Positions 1-10,300 are shown, counted from the first letter of the stretch. The stretch: 64,000 nt of DNA from Balneola sp. (GCA_028284195.1 JANQSE010000006.1:310001-374000); one strand, 5' to 3'. Notes: generated from the letters alone by a model not told the origin. A program made the numbers and translations.

Positions 1-1217
1 AAATCGCGAACAGGAAAAGAGTTAGAAAGCATGATAAAACTCTTTTTGGGAATGAGCTTGTTTGCCTGTTCAAAAATGTAACCATCTGTTAGCGGGGAGG
101 AGGGTTGCACATGCTCTTCTAAGAACGCTTTAAATTTCTTTGAAGTTTTTCGCCATTCGCTCAACCATTTAGAGCTTGCGTTCCCGTTTATATCCGGGAT
201 GGAAAGCTCGTTTTTAAGATATATTGTCCGGTTTGTTGGTATGTCTCCATCATTTGGAAACCGGGGATGTGCAAAACTAATCTGATGAACATCAGCGCAA
301 TCTTTCAGCAGTAATTGCAATCCTTTGGAAACAGGGAATCTGCCTATCCTCAGAATTAGATCGGGTTTTAAGGTTTCTCTGTTTTCCTTCGTTTTCAAAA
401 ATCCTGAGTAGCCCGAAATAATGTATTTAGAGTTGCTGAGATTGGAACCCGGTTCAGCTACAACGGGTGCGGAAAGGATACGGGCAAGAGGGGCGATGAA
501 TCTGGTTTTATCCCAAACGGTTGTTGTTCCTGCAACAATCAAAGGCCTTTCTGCAGATATTAGTTGAGACCAGAATTTTTCGCCAAGCTCAGTTTCTCCG
601 ACAGCTTGAGAATAATCGGTTTGGGAGCGTTTTGAGTGACTCTCGTTTTCTTCCTGAATCTGTTTTAAAAAATCATTTTCCGGTTCAAACGGCTTGTTAA
701 ATGCAAAATTAATGTGAGATACACCTGCATCAGCTAATGATCTTTCTACTGCTTGTTTTGCTGCAACTTCAATTCGGTGTTGTTTTTGAATATCAGAACT
801 CGGCTCTCCTGCTTCGTGGAAGAACACGGGCTGTTCTCCAAATATCTTAATTTGATCGATGGTTTGAGAAGCTCCGATATTTCTTAAATGGGGCGGACGA
901 TCGGCACTGGCAATAATCAGAGGAGTTGCTGAACTGGCAGCTTCAAAAACAGCCGGGGCATAATTAGCCAGCGCCGTACCCGAAGTGCATACAAGCACTG
1001 CCGGTATGCCTAATGCTTTTGATTTACCGAGAGCAATGAAAGATGCCGAGCGCTCATCAATGGCTACGGTTGATTCGAACCCCGGATGTGCAGAAAAAGC
1101 AAGAGTTAGAGCAGTAGAACGGGAACCGGGAGAAATAACAACTTCAGTGATTCCTTCTTCAAATAATGACCGGACAAACAGGGTACTCCAGTAAAAAGCG
1201 AGGTTTTCAATATTCAT
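1..1217 (-). CDS. menD: MenD, 2-succinyl-5-enolpyruvyl-6-hydroxy-3-cyclohexene-1-carboxylate synthase (partial, C-terminus outside window)
   Basis: ThDP-dependent enzyme that joins isochorismate and 2-oxoglutarate in menaquinone synthesis, in the cytosol. I translated the minus strand from the ATG at 1217. The N-terminal ThDP (Pyr) domain shows ISPGSRSTALTLAF, then AIDERSASFIALG, whose Glu is the conserved ThDP-activating residue, then VCTSGTALANYAPAVFEA. The reading frame stays open to the window edge, giving about 405 of the usual 550-580 residues, so the C-terminal ThDP-binding domain is off-window. The start ATG overlaps the menF stop as ATGA, so translation is probably coupled to menF, which makes its substrate. 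Identity is secure; only the end is missing. Confidence 0.95.
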   Translation of the reverse strand, partial: MNIENLAFYWSTLFVRSLFEEGITEVVISPGSRSTALTLAFSAHPGFESTVAIDERSASFIALGKSKALGIPAVLVCTSGTALANYAPAVFEAASSATPLIIASADRPPHLRNIGASQTIDQIKIFGEQPVFFHEAGEPSSDIQKQHRIEVAAKQAVERSLADAGVSHINFAFNKPFEPENDFLKQIQEENESHSKRSQTDYSQAVGETELGEKFWSQLISAERPLIVAGTTTVWDKTRFIAPLARILSAPVVAEPGSNLSNSKYIISGYSGFLKTKENRETLKPDLILRIGRFPVSKGLQLLLKDCADVHQISFAHPRFPNDGDIPTNRTIYLKNELSIPDINGNASSKWLSEWRKTSKKFKAFLEEHVQPSSPLTDGYIFEQANKLIPKKSFIMLSNSFPVRD

Positions 1218-2683
1218 TTTTCAGCATATTCTAAAGCGGATAACATGGGGATAAATTTCAGATTGGTTTCTTCCCATTCTTTTTCCGGATCGGAACCCTC
1301 CACAATTCCGCATCCTGCAAAAAAATGTACTTCATCTTTTTTGATGAGCCCGCTGCGGATAGCAACAACGAATTCACCATTTCCATTGGCATTTATCCAA
1401 CCAACAGGTGCTGCATACCATCCCCGGTCAAAATGTTCGAACTGTGGAATGTAAGGAACTGCGCTATCTTTGGGGAAACCACCTACGGCAGGGGTGGGGT
1501 GTAGGTTTTTGAGCACTTCTGTTTTTGATACACCATCTTTAATGGTGGCAGTAATGGGCGTGTATAAATGCTGAACATTACTGAGTTTTTTTATTGTTGG
1601 TTTATTTGGTGCATCAACCGATTTAGAATAATTATTAAGATTCTTCTTAATGGCTTTCAATACAATCTCATGCTCGTTCAGGTCTTTTTTGCTCTTTAAC
1701 AGCTGCGCTGAGAGCTTTGCATCTTCTGAGGCAGATTTTCCACGAGATGTACTTCCTGCCAACCCTTCAGTAAGTATGTAATCTTTGTTGAAAAGTGCCA
1801 GGCGTTCCGGAGTACAGCCTATAAAGCTTGCCGTTTTATCCTGCCTGATCAGGAAAGAATAACAATCGGGATATTGATGGCGAAGACGATTTAGAATTCG
1901 TGTGTCGGATACTGGTTTATCAATGTTAATCCTCAGCTTTCTTGCTAAAACAATCTTATTGTATTTGTTCTTTGCGATATGAGATGTAGCTTTTTCAATG
2001 GAGGCTTTCCAATGTTCAAATTCTGCAGAATTTTGATCAGGAATTGTAAAAATGTGGCGTTCATCCAGTTTTGGATCAATAGTATAAGAATCAGCACTGC
2101 AAAAGTGATCTAATTCACAAAGCCTGTATGCAATTTTAGCCTCAAGCTTCTTTGGGTTTATAGAATCGCTCAGCTGTAAAGTGAGGGTAAGTGCAGCATG
2201 CTCTCCTTCAACAATAATAGACCATTCGGGCAAGGTAAAAGAAGCTGCATTAAAACTTTTCCATAGCTTGTTTATGTTGTGGTCAAAAAATGAAAAACCT
2301 CCAAACAGGTGCGGCACTGCTTTTGAATGATTAATACTCGAAAAATGGAATATTTGAGAGATAACCGATTTTCCTAACCGTGAAGCTTCTTTAAACCGAT
2401 TTCTACCGGTAGTTTTAACTCTTTCTATTTCACCTCCGGCTGCAATCGAATACTGATCTATTGGTTTTTCCCAGTAGTATTCAAAAGCTTCTTTATTATT
2501 GTTTTGTTCAAGAACGGCGAGAGGATCAATCTTTGGGATGCGGAAGGTTAATGAGAAATAGGAACTTTCTCCTTTATGAAATGCAGAAACAGCCGCTTTC
2601 AGTGTTTGGGAAAGCTTTTGCGGTTCTACCTGCTTATGTAGGTGCGTAAGTAAGAGAGAGTTCTGTAAGCTATTTGCAGGCAT
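1214..2683 (-). CDS. menF: MenF, isochorismate synthase
   Basis: Converts chorismate to isochorismate, the first committed step to menaquinone. The 489-residue protein has a poorly conserved N-terminal half and a typical chorismate-binding C-terminal half. Visible motifs include FIGCTPERL, the TEGLAGSTSRG loop, LHPTPAVGGFP, and near the end the metal/acid cluster GCGIVEGSDPEKEWEETNLK. These separate it clearly from plain hydrolases. Anthranilate and salicylate synthases share this fold, but the 4-nt overlap with menD fixes the role as menaquinone-specific. It is the first gene of a menF-menD transcript running toward the window edge. A 22-bp perfect palindrome lies 17 bp upstream of the start. 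Confidence 0.95.
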   Translation of the reverse strand: MPANSLQNSLLLTHLHKQVEPQKLSQTLKAAVSAFHKGESSYFSLTFRIPKIDPLAVLEQNNNKEAFEYYWEKPIDQYSIAAGGEIERVKTTGRNRFKEASRLGKSVISQIFHFSSINHSKAVPHLFGGFSFFDHNINKLWKSFNAASFTLPEWSIIVEGEHAALTLTLQLSDSINPKKLEAKIAYRLCELDHFCSADSYTIDPKLDERHIFTIPDQNSAEFEHWKASIEKATSHIAKNKYNKIVLARKLRINIDKPVSDTRILNRLRHQYPDCYSFLIRQDKTASFIGCTPERLALFNKDYILTEGLAGSTSRGKSASEDAKLSAQLLKSKKDLNEHEIVLKAIKKNLNNYSKSVDAPNKPTIKKLSNVQHLYTPITATIKDGVSKTEVLKNLHPTPAVGGFPKDSAVPYIPQFEHFDRGWYAAPVGWINANGNGEFVVAIRSGLIKKDEVHFFAGCGIVEGSDPEKEWEETNLKFIPMLSALEYAEK

Positions 2684-2699
2684 TTATGTCCCTGAATTA

Positions 2700-2721
2700 A
2701 CTTTCAATTTAAATTGAAAGT
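2700..2721. promoter_or_regulatory. 22-bp perfect palindrome upstream of menF
   Basis: A perfect AT-rich dyad with half-site ACTTTCAATTT lies in the 93-bp gap between the DUF4290-like gene and menF, 17 bp before the menF ATG. There is no loop and no T-run, so it fits a dimeric repressor operator better than a terminator. It could also form a cruciform or RNA hairpin covering the menF start. Function is inferred from position and symmetry only. Confidence 0.5.
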
Positions 2722-2776
2722 AAGGAAAGGCTTGGCAAAATGCTAAGAAAGTATGCTCTTTTACAGGTTGTGTAAG

Positions 2777-3088
2777 TTACAGGGCATCATCATCTTGCCC
2801 TGACGAAAACGGGTTGATAATCTCATATTCGGTTGGGTCATATTCTGCCAGTTCGAAGAAATAATCCCAGGCATCTTTACTTTTGCCATTTTCATCTACC
2901 CAGGTTGGATGGCTTTGTTTGATAAGCCCCACAGCCCGTTTGGCATATTTAAGTCGTTCTTCTGTGTCTTTTATTCGTGGAAGAGCGGTTATCATTAAAT
3001 CAAGATTGTAGCCGCAGTCAAGGTCTTTAGGTTTTTTTTGTTCTATGAACATCCGGGAGATTTTGGAGTGATAGTTAGCAATTGGCAA
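2777..3088 (-). CDS. DUF4290-like small cytosolic protein
   Basis: A 103-residue soluble protein without signal peptide or membrane segment. The central part (ALPRIKDTEERLKYAKRAV, then the stretch around DAWDYFFELAEYDPTEYEI) resembles the N-terminal half of the DUF4290 family known from Bacteroidota, in which a helical segment is followed by a Trp-Asp-(His/Tyr) motif and a Pro-Phe/Tyr ending. It is about half the usual DUF4290 length and ends in an acidic tail (DDDAL). No function is known for the family. It precedes menF on the same strand by 93 bp and might be co-transcribed, although the palindrome between them suggests a separate control point. The family assignment is from memory of the motif, hence moderate. 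Confidence 0.6.
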   Translation of the reverse strand: MPIANYHSKISRMFIEQKKPKDLDCGYNLDLMITALPRIKDTEERLKYAKRAVGLIKQSHPTWVDENGKSKDAWDYFFELAEYDPTEYEIINPFSSGQDDDAL

Positions 3089-3341
3089 GAAGGTATTAAT
3101 TAATAGAAAAAGTTACTATAAATGATAGTTTCAGGAGCTTTGTAATTTAATCGGAAAGAAAAAGGTGGTTTTACGCTGTCTGAAGTGATCTGTTCAGTAA
3201 TGCTCATTCTATAAAGAGATATTCCGGTCAAATCAAAAGAAACAAAACAGATTGGTAAAGCTGCTTAAAATTTTTGGGAGTAAAAGTATGGAAAATTTAT
3301 TGGGGCAGATAAAAAATAATGCCCCTGCCTTTAATATTCCT

Positions 3342-3349
3342 TAGCTTTG
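3342..3349 (+). promoter_or_regulatory. Candidate -7 box (TAGCTTTG) for the cysteine synthase gene
   Basis: TAGCTTTG matches the Bacteroidota -7 consensus TAnnTTTG and lies 26 bp before the ATG at 3375. No convincing TTG is seen at the usual -33 spacing. The rest of the 286-bp gap (3089-3374) is AT-rich. It holds a short GGGGCA/TGCCCC inverted repeat at 3302-3325 and nothing else recognisable. Confidence 0.35.
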
Positions 3350-3374
3350 GTCATCTAAGAAATTGTAAAGTCAG

Positions 3375-4358
3375 ATGTACTATAACTCTATAATTGAAGC
3401 TGTTGGCAATACGCCGCTGGTTAAACTTCAGAAATTAACAGGAGGTTCTGAAGGGGCTCTGTTGGCTAAAGTGGAATATTTTAATCCCGGCCAAAGTGTA
3501 AAAGACAGAATGGCCATTAAAATGATTGATGACGCCGAAGCCAATGGGCTGCTAAAACCCGGAGGCACTATTATTGAAGGGACTTCCGGAAATACAGGAA
3601 TGGGGTTGGCACTGGTGGCTATACAACGCGGGTACAAATGTATTTTTACTACTACCGATAAACAAAGCCAGTCGAAAGTAGATATTTTAAGAGCATTGGG
3701 TGCAGAAGTAATCATTTGCCCGACTAATGTAGAGGCTGATCACCCCGATAGCTATTATTCTGTTTCAAAAAGATTGAGTGAAGAAACACCAAACTCGTAT
3801 TACCCCAATCAGTACGACAACCAAAGCAACACAGCAGCACACTATGAGAGCACCGGGCCTGAACTATGGGAACAAACAGAAGGCAAAATTACTCACTTTG
3901 TTGCTGGTATGGGAACAGGGGGTACAATAACTGGAATCGGGAAATTTTTGAAAGAGCAAAACCTCAATGTTAAAGTGATTGGGATTGATAGTGTGGGTTC
4001 GGTGTATAAAAAGTTTTTCGAAACCGGAGAGTTTGATGAGAATGAAATTAAACCGTACATGACAGAAGGTATTGGAGAAGATATTATACCCGAGGCCATA
4101 AATTTTGATTTTATTGATGAGGTGATTCAGGTAAATGACAAGGATTCGGCAGTTATGACACGCCGGCTTGCTAAAGAAGAAGGCTTGTTTGTAGGCTGGT
4201 CGTGTGGTTCGGCAGTCCAGGGGGCGTTACATTACATTAAAGAAAATCCCTTGCAACAGAACGACGTAATGGTGATAATACTGCCGGATAGTGGTACCCG
4301 CTACATCAATAAAGTATATAACGATGAATGGATGAAACAACAAGGATTTTTAGATTAA
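3375..4358 (+). CDS. PLP-dependent cysteine synthase / cystathionine beta-synthase family protein
   Basis: Fold-type II PLP enzyme of sulfur amino-acid metabolism, cytosolic, 327 residues. The PLP-binding lysine is K43 in NPGQSVKDRM. The substrate loop is EGTSGNTGMG (68-77), the phosphate-binding glycine loop GTGGTITG (180-187), and the cofactor-side serine motif is GWSCGSAV (274-281). The segment around DKQSQSKVDILRALGAEV and the ending LPDSGTRYINKVYNDEWM resemble the catalytic core of cystathionine beta-synthase more than classical CysK. There is no C-terminal CBS regulatory pair. It could therefore make cysteine from O-acetylserine or cystathionine from serine and homocysteine; sequence alone does not decide. 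DUF3467 follows 12 bp later, so the two are probably one operon. Confidence 0.88.
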   Translation: MYYNSIIEAVGNTPLVKLQKLTGGSEGALLAKVEYFNPGQSVKDRMAIKMIDDAEANGLLKPGGTIIEGTSGNTGMGLALVAIQRGYKCIFTTTDKQSQSKVDILRALGAEVIICPTNVEADHPDSYYSVSKRLSEETPNSYYPNQYDNQSNTAAHYESTGPELWEQTEGKITHFVAGMGTGGTITGIGKFLKEQNLNVKVIGIDSVGSVYKKFFETGEFDENEIKPYMTEGIGEDIIPEAINFDFIDEVIQVNDKDSAVMTRRLAKEEGLFVGWSCGSAVQGALHYIKENPLQQNDVMVIILPDSGTRYINKVYNDEWMKQQGFLD

Positions 4359-4370
4359 AAAAGAAATAGT

Positions 4371-4688
4371 ATGGCAGATCAAAATCAAACAATGAACCCG
4401 GGACAAATGGAAATTGAGCTTAAAGAAGAGGAGGCTACGGGTACTTATTCTAATCTGGTAATGATTACACACTCTCCATCAGAATTTATTCTCGATTTTA
4501 TTGCAGTAATGCCGGGCGTTCCAAAAGCAAGGGTTGTAAAACGCATGATTTTAACTCCCGATCATGCAAAGCGATTAGCTAATGCATTGAATGATAATGT
4601 TAAAAAATTTGAGGAAGAACACGGAGCAATTGTATCTAAAGATAAAGTAGATATCCCGATGTATCGCGGGCCTTTGCCGGAAGCCTGA
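4371..4688 (+). CDS. DUF3467 domain protein
   Basis: A 105-residue soluble protein of the DUF3467 family. The diagnostic stretch runs from YSNLVMITHSPSEFILDF through the VKRMILTPDHAKRLANAL helix, where target-independent family members share a beta hairpin followed by a helix with the Thr-Pro-x-His/Glu-Ala motif. The acidic N-terminus and the short C-terminal tail are variable in the family. The biochemical function is not known. It follows the cysteine synthase gene by 12 bp and ends one base before the stop of the convergent LptG-type gene, so the two transcripts face each other without a spacer or an obvious terminator. Confidence 0.85.
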   Translation: MADQNQTMNPGQMEIELKEEEATGTYSNLVMITHSPSEFILDFIAVMPGVPKARVVKRMILTPDHAKRLANALNDNVKKFEEEHGAIVSKDKVDIPMYRGPLPEA

Positions 4689-4689
4689 T

Positions 4690-5772
4690 CTATTTTTTTG
4701 CGGTAATAAGAAGAGCAAGGCCAACTATAAAAAAACTGATGTGAGCCATAGAAGCGGCAATTTCGGGTGGAATGGTTCCATAATACCCAAAAGGTTCAGC
4801 AATTTTCATAAATGCCAGATACAAGAAGCTGATAGTTAACCCGGCGGCTATATATAATCCTTTGCCGCCTTGCCGGCGAACGGAAGCAACTGCAAAACCT
4901 ACTATAATTACTACGATAATAGAAAGTGGGTACACCAATCGTCCATAGAACTGAACTTTGGGAAGATTTGCATTACCTGCTCCACTTCGTTCAATAGATT
5001 CTATGTAATCTAAAGCCTCAGCATAGGTAAGCTGATAAATATCTGAGGTTGAACGGGAAAGGTCTCTTGGGTAAACAGATAATGAGGTATCTATTTCAGC
5101 CTGGCTGATTTCCATATAGCCGGAGGGGTGAAAAATACGTTTTGTTACATTTTTAAGTTTCCATTTTGAGGTTTCATCATCCCAAAGCATTTGGTTAGCC
5201 CTTGTGGTGCTTCGTACTCCTGATTCGTTAGTTTCTGTGAATGAGACTTTATATGCAATGTTGCGGGCTGCGTCATAATAATTCACTTGTAAGATGCTGT
5301 TTTCGGATAGCTGGCGATATATGTCATTATCATCGATACTTTTAGACTTCTTTTTTAAATACTTTTTTTCGAATGCAATTCGAACTTTATTTGAGGTAGG
5401 GATAATGTTTGCATCTAAGAAACTAATGGTACCTGCACAAAATATTGCAAACACCAGATATGGTACAATCAAACGATAAAGGCTTACCCCTGCAGCTTTC
5501 AACGCAGTAATTTCAATTCGTTCAGAAAGCTGGCCGGTTAAAAAAAGGCATGCTGTAAATACTGCAACAGGTAAAATCAAACGAGTCATTTCGGGTATGT
5601 AATTCAGATAATAATCCCCCCAGACCTCAGCCATTTTAGCACCTTTATCGGTATAGTCATCACTGTTTTCAGAAAAATCGATCATCACGAAAATGAACAC
5701 TAAAATGACTATGACAAATAGTGTGATAGTAAGTAGCCGTAGAAATATGTATCGATCAAGCTTATTAACCAT
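4690..5772 (-). CDS. LptG-type YjgP/YjgQ family permease
   Basis: A 360-residue inner-membrane protein with the LptF/LptG layout: three N-terminal membrane helices (first at about 10-32, then around 65-80 and 100-122), a periplasmic beta-jellyroll region (about 125-265), and three C-terminal helices from about 270. Motifs include the N-terminal DRYIFLRLL and the ALKAAGVSLYRL coupling segment that contacts the LptB ATPase. With its partner it extracts lipopolysaccharide from the inner membrane toward the Lpt bridge. The start overlaps the end of the upstream permease gene by 8 bp, so the two are made together. The F versus G assignment is tentative, hence no symbol; lptB is not in the window. 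Confidence 0.88.
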   Translation of the reverse strand: MVNKLDRYIFLRLLTITLFVIVILVFIFVMIDFSENSDDYTDKGAKMAEVWGDYYLNYIPEMTRLILPVAVFTACLFLTGQLSERIEITALKAAGVSLYRLIVPYLVFAIFCAGTISFLDANIIPTSNKVRIAFEKKYLKKKSKSIDDNDIYRQLSENSILQVNYYDAARNIAYKVSFTETNESGVRSTTRANQMLWDDETSKWKLKNVTKRIFHPSGYMEISQAEIDTSLSVYPRDLSRSTSDIYQLTYAEALDYIESIERSGAGNANLPKVQFYGRLVYPLSIIVVIIVGFAVASVRRQGGKGLYIAAGLTISFLYLAFMKIAEPFGYYGTIPPEIAASMAHISFFIVGLALLITAKK

Positions 5773-7189
5773 CTTTTCTGAACAGGCTTATCAGTTTTGT
5801 TTCTGTAGTTAATTTAACAAGAAGAACAATACCAATTATTGAGAACACGGTATTAAATGCCCACATACCTACAATTGGCGTAACAAAAAGGCGATCGGCA
5901 AGTTTTTCCCCTTGTATTAACGAAATCCAGTAAATGGTGAGAATAACTGCACTAATTATTGCAGCTATACCAAAATTTCCTCTTCTGGTCATAATTCCGA
6001 TGGGTGCACCAAGCAGCACAAATACAATACACGAAAAAGGGATGGAAAATTTTTTATGGATCTCCACTAAATACCGGTTTATGCTTTTTTCTCTGAAGCG
6101 CACGTTTGCCTGGGTGTTTTGAAATGCAGATTTATAGGTTTTAAGATCAGAAATAGCATTTTTGAGTATTTTCTGCTGCTCTGATTTGCCAGGAAGATTA
6201 TCAAGCACTATTAGGCTGGTTATTAAAATTGAATCTTTTTCGGCGACATCGTCTAGAGTTCTTTTTCTTCCTCTCCGTTCAGTAAATTTGTTTATTCTTG
6301 GTACAGTTAAGTTAAAATTTAAAGCTTCAAAATATTGGTCGTCTATTTCTTTATTCAAAGAATCAACCATGATTTGCATTGCCTGGATATTCATGGTGCG
6401 ATCACTTCTGTTTCTGCGGTTAGGATCTGATTTTTCGAAGGCAAGATCTGCAAGATCAAAAGTAATTCTATGGTTCTTGAAATTAGTTTTTTCGATAGTA
6501 ACTTTATTTCGATTGCTGGTTTTTGGGTACTTTTGCATAACCCCGTTCGTCAAATACAGAGTAAGCATTTCTTCATTTTCTGTAAGTAAAATCCCTTTTT
6601 CTGCTGTTATGTATGCTTGATCTGTGGTACGAGTTGCATCCTGGAACAAGGTGATTTCATATAAGCTGTCTGTTTCACTGTCAATTCTGTCAACCAAAAA
6701 GGTGTATCCGTCAATACCGGTATAAAACTCATTGGGTTTTAGGTCAAATCCTGGCTTCTTCAATCTTATGTCAATAAAAAGTGATCTGGATTTATGGTTT
6801 GCTTCCGGCAAAACATTATTCGAAAACCAAATAAGCCCGGCACACATAAGAATACTTGCAAATAAAACAGGAGATATAACTGTTAAGGGATGAACCCCGG
6901 ATGCACGGATAGAAGTAAGTTCATTGAGTTCAGAAAATTTCCCAAAGGCCATTAATGTTGCAACCAATACTGCCATTGGCGCAGCCAATACTACCATATA
7001 AGCCAGATTTGTAAAAATCAGATCAGTAATTACCGAGATGGGGATATCCTTGCCAATAAGCTTATCGATATGAAGTATCAGAAATTGAAGCAGCAATAAA
7101 AACATGAGTGTTAAAAAGCAGAACAGAAAAGGGCCTATATGCCTTTTTAGAAGATCTAATTGTATGTTGTTAAGGGTTTTTTTGAACAT
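5765..7189 (-). CDS. LptF-type YjgP/YjgQ family permease
   Basis: A 474-residue inner-membrane permease, longer than the usual 360-390 because the periplasmic domain is enlarged. The N-terminus LLKRHIGPFLFCFLTLMF begins helix 1; the coupling segment ELTSIRASGVHPLTVI follows helix 2; the last three helices lie near 385-470. An extra charged stretch at about 245-350 (including RRNRSDRT and FTERRGRKRTLDD) sits between the jellyroll and helix 4. That insertion is commonly seen in Bacteroidota members but has no assigned role. It probably forms a heterodimer with the overlapping downstream LptG-type protein in the LPS exporter. The gene is divergent from sprA across a 129-bp gap. Confidence 0.88.
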   Translation of the reverse strand: MFKKTLNNIQLDLLKRHIGPFLFCFLTLMFLLLLQFLILHIDKLIGKDIPISVITDLIFTNLAYMVVLAAPMAVLVATLMAFGKFSELNELTSIRASGVHPLTVISPVLFASILMCAGLIWFSNNVLPEANHKSRSLFIDIRLKKPGFDLKPNEFYTGIDGYTFLVDRIDSETDSLYEITLFQDATRTTDQAYITAEKGILLTENEEMLTLYLTNGVMQKYPKTSNRNKVTIEKTNFKNHRITFDLADLAFEKSDPNRRNRSDRTMNIQAMQIMVDSLNKEIDDQYFEALNFNLTVPRINKFTERRGRKRTLDDVAEKDSILITSLIVLDNLPGKSEQQKILKNAISDLKTYKSAFQNTQANVRFREKSINRYLVEIHKKFSIPFSCIVFVLLGAPIGIMTRRGNFGIAAIISAVILTIYWISLIQGEKLADRLFVTPIVGMWAFNTVFSIIGIVLLVKLTTETKLISLFRKDG

Positions 7190-7318
7190 TGGAATTATAT
7201 AACTACACTAATTCTGCTTCTTTGACGTAAATGATAGGAATTTATTGATCAAATATTTTATGAAAGAACAGTATTTCGCTTTCAAGATATTTGAATATAT
7301 GTTATTATCGATGCCGGT

Positions 7319-10300
7319 TTGCAAACATCAACGGATCTAAACAAAGCCTATTTTCATACTGCTACAGAATTAAGATTTATCAATCAGGGTTTTTTCTTCT
7401 TTTTGAAATTTTCTATTAGGCTACTTTATTTCTCAGCATTAATGCTATTATGTTTGATATATGTTCCATTTCAGGACGTGAATGGGCAAAATATATCTGT
7501 GATTGATACATCAAAAGTAATTCCCGATTCAGCGTTAATAGGAATAAAGTTTTACTATCCGTTTACAAAAAACCAGGTTAGTACTCTGGTGCAAAGAAAG
7601 GCTCCCAGGCTGTATAAATTGAGCAATTCTTCAGATGATATTCTGGTGATTTGGGATTCTGCATCAACGTATCAGGTACAACAGCGAGTAAAAGGGTATA
7701 GCACTTTTCTGCCAAGTATTATCACTTTCGAAGAGTATACCACAGCCTTAAAGCGAAAACAGAAGCAGGAAATAAATTTCTTATTAATCGAAGAAGGTAA
7801 AGCTCAGGAACAACAGGGGAAGGGACTTCTGGATTTTAGCCTAAAAATACCAGGAGGAGAGAACTCGGCCTTCACAACAATTTTTGGAAAACCTGAAGTA
7901 AACTTGCGGGTAAATGGATCTGCAAATATGAATGTGGGGGCTTCTATCCAAAATGTGGAAGACCCTAATATTCCCGAAGACCTTCAAAAAAGGGTGGATC
8001 CACTTTTTAATCAGAATCTGCAGCTAAATATTCAGGGTTCAATCGGTGATAAGCTTACAATTGCAACCGATTGGGATACAGAAAGGACTTTTGATTTCCA
8101 AAACCGTTTAAAAATTGCCTACACAGGGTATGAAGATGAGATTATCAAAAATATAGAGCTTGGAAACGTATCCATGGAAACCGGTAATTCGCTGGTTAAA
8201 GGTGGTGGGGCTCTTTTTGGTATTAAGGCAATTGCAGAGGTTGGAGATCTCAGGGTAACTTCGGTTGTGTCTCAGCAGAAGGGTGAAAGTAAAACTCAAA
8301 CGTTCACGGGAGGCTCTCAGGAATTCGAGTTTTCTTTACGGCCCACTGATTATGAAAACGATCAGCATTTTTTCCTGGATTTCTATAACAGACAGCAATA
8401 CCAAAGCAATATGCTGGATTTTCTGCCAAATATCGGAACGGCATATCTTATATCTGAACTAAATGTATGGATTGAAGATGCTACAGGATCTACAGATGCC
8501 GGAGCTGTACGTGCATATGCTTTTGTTGATCTTGGGGTTGTAGAAAACCCAGATGGAACATTCGGTTTACCCAGCATGGAAAATGATCGATTGGATGACC
8601 AAAAACTGGAAGCCCGCCGTAATAACAATTCTGTGCAAATTGATGACTTGAACACCAAAGGAAGTGTTCAGCCAAACACGTTCTACAAAAAATTAATATT
8701 TGGAGAAGATTATACATACAATGCAGCTTTAGGTATTATTAGCTTAAATCGCAGAGTTGGTAATAATGCTACATTAGCTGTTTCTTACTCTTATACAAGT
8801 CCGATTGACGGCAGCACTATAGAAATAGGGGATTTAAATTCACAGACTGGATTTAGTTATTTTAAATTATTGCGCCCCAGAAACCTAACCCCTGATGATT
8901 TTTCCTGGGAGTTAACCCTTCGAAACGTATATTCTTTGGGTATAACCAATGTAGCCAGAGACGGACTTACTCTCGATCTTGAGATAACAAGAGATAACCA
9001 ATCAGTAGATAGAATTCCCGGACGTGCAACTCCTTTATTGGTTGATCTTGGCCTCGATTTGCAAAATTCTGAGCAAGCCCTTCAATCAGATAACCAAATC
9101 GATTTTGATGGTACACGGTTTGATCCTATTACAGGAAAAATTTTCTTTCCCTATTTAGAGCCATTTGGAGACAGAATTGAGGATTTAGTAACTGGATTAA
9201 TGACAGATGAATCAGAACTAATCTTTGATTCTCTATACACCTCTAAAAAAGAAATATCCTCTGAAAGTACTCAAAACCGTTTTTACGAATTGTCAGGAGT
9301 TTCAAAAGGGGGAGTTTCCAGTTCGTTCTTTATTGGTGGGGCCGGAGGATTGGTAGAAGGTTCTGTGAAAGTATTTGCGAATGGAGCTGAGCTTATTGAA
9401 GGTATTGACTATGAAGTGGATTATTCTTTTGGAAGCGTAACCATACTTAATGACAAGTTTTTAGCCCCCGGGCAAAATATTACGATAGAATTCGAAAACA
9501 ACCAGTTATTTTCGATCGGCCAGAAAAACTTTACCGGCATACGGGCAGAGTATTTATTGTCTAACGATGTAAGCCTTGGTAGTACTGTATTCAGGCTAAA
9601 TGAACAGCCATTATCTGATAAGATCAGGATTGGGAATGAGCCCATCAACAATACAGTATTAGGTTTTGATGCAAAGGCGAAATTTGATACACCCTGGATA
9701 ACCCGGTTTATTGATCGTATTCCTCTTTTGCAAACCAGGGCAGAATCTAATCTCAGTTTCAGCGGCGAATTTGCACAACTACGTCCGGGTGTTGCTCAAA
9801 CAAATGCAGTACGAGATGCTATAAAAGACGGTATTTTATTTCGGGATGAGGAGAACGGGCTTTCTTTTATAGATGATTTTGAAGGTGCTGAGTTCAGTAT
9901 TCCCTTTAAATTTGCGGTTAGATGGAACCTGCCGAGTGCACCTGCTGCTATTCCGGGATATGCACCCGATGCTGATATTTTTAACAACAACTCCCCCATG
10001 CAGCCCATGTCTGATACTCAATCAAAAGTTGAAAGATCTGACCTGCGTGCTCAATTTTCGTGGTACGAACTTCCCAGAGATCCAGCTCAGGTTTTACGCA
10101 ACCCCCAAATAACTCCGGAGTCAAGAACGGTTCGAGTGCAGGATGTTTTTAGAGGCCGGGAAACCAATAGTCCTCAGGATGAGATCATTACTACTCTGGA
10201 TGTATTTTATAACCCAACCGAACGCGGACCTTACAACTATAATCCAAAATTAAAGGAAATCACAGAAAATGAACCGGAACGAATGTGGGGTGGAATGACC

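Noticed and set aside
985-1194. Plus-strand 69-codon frame inside menD
   Set aside because: It lies fully opposite the conserved MenD ThDP domain and has no family-like features; a shadow frame.
3302-3325. GGGGCA/TGCCCC inverted repeat as a terminator
   Set aside because: Six-bp arms with a 12-nt AT loop and no T-run; too weak, and no gene ends upstream on that strand.
6162-6620. 152-codon plus-strand frame opposite the LptF-type gene
   Set aside because: Antisense to a clearly conserved permease domain; no promoter or family features.
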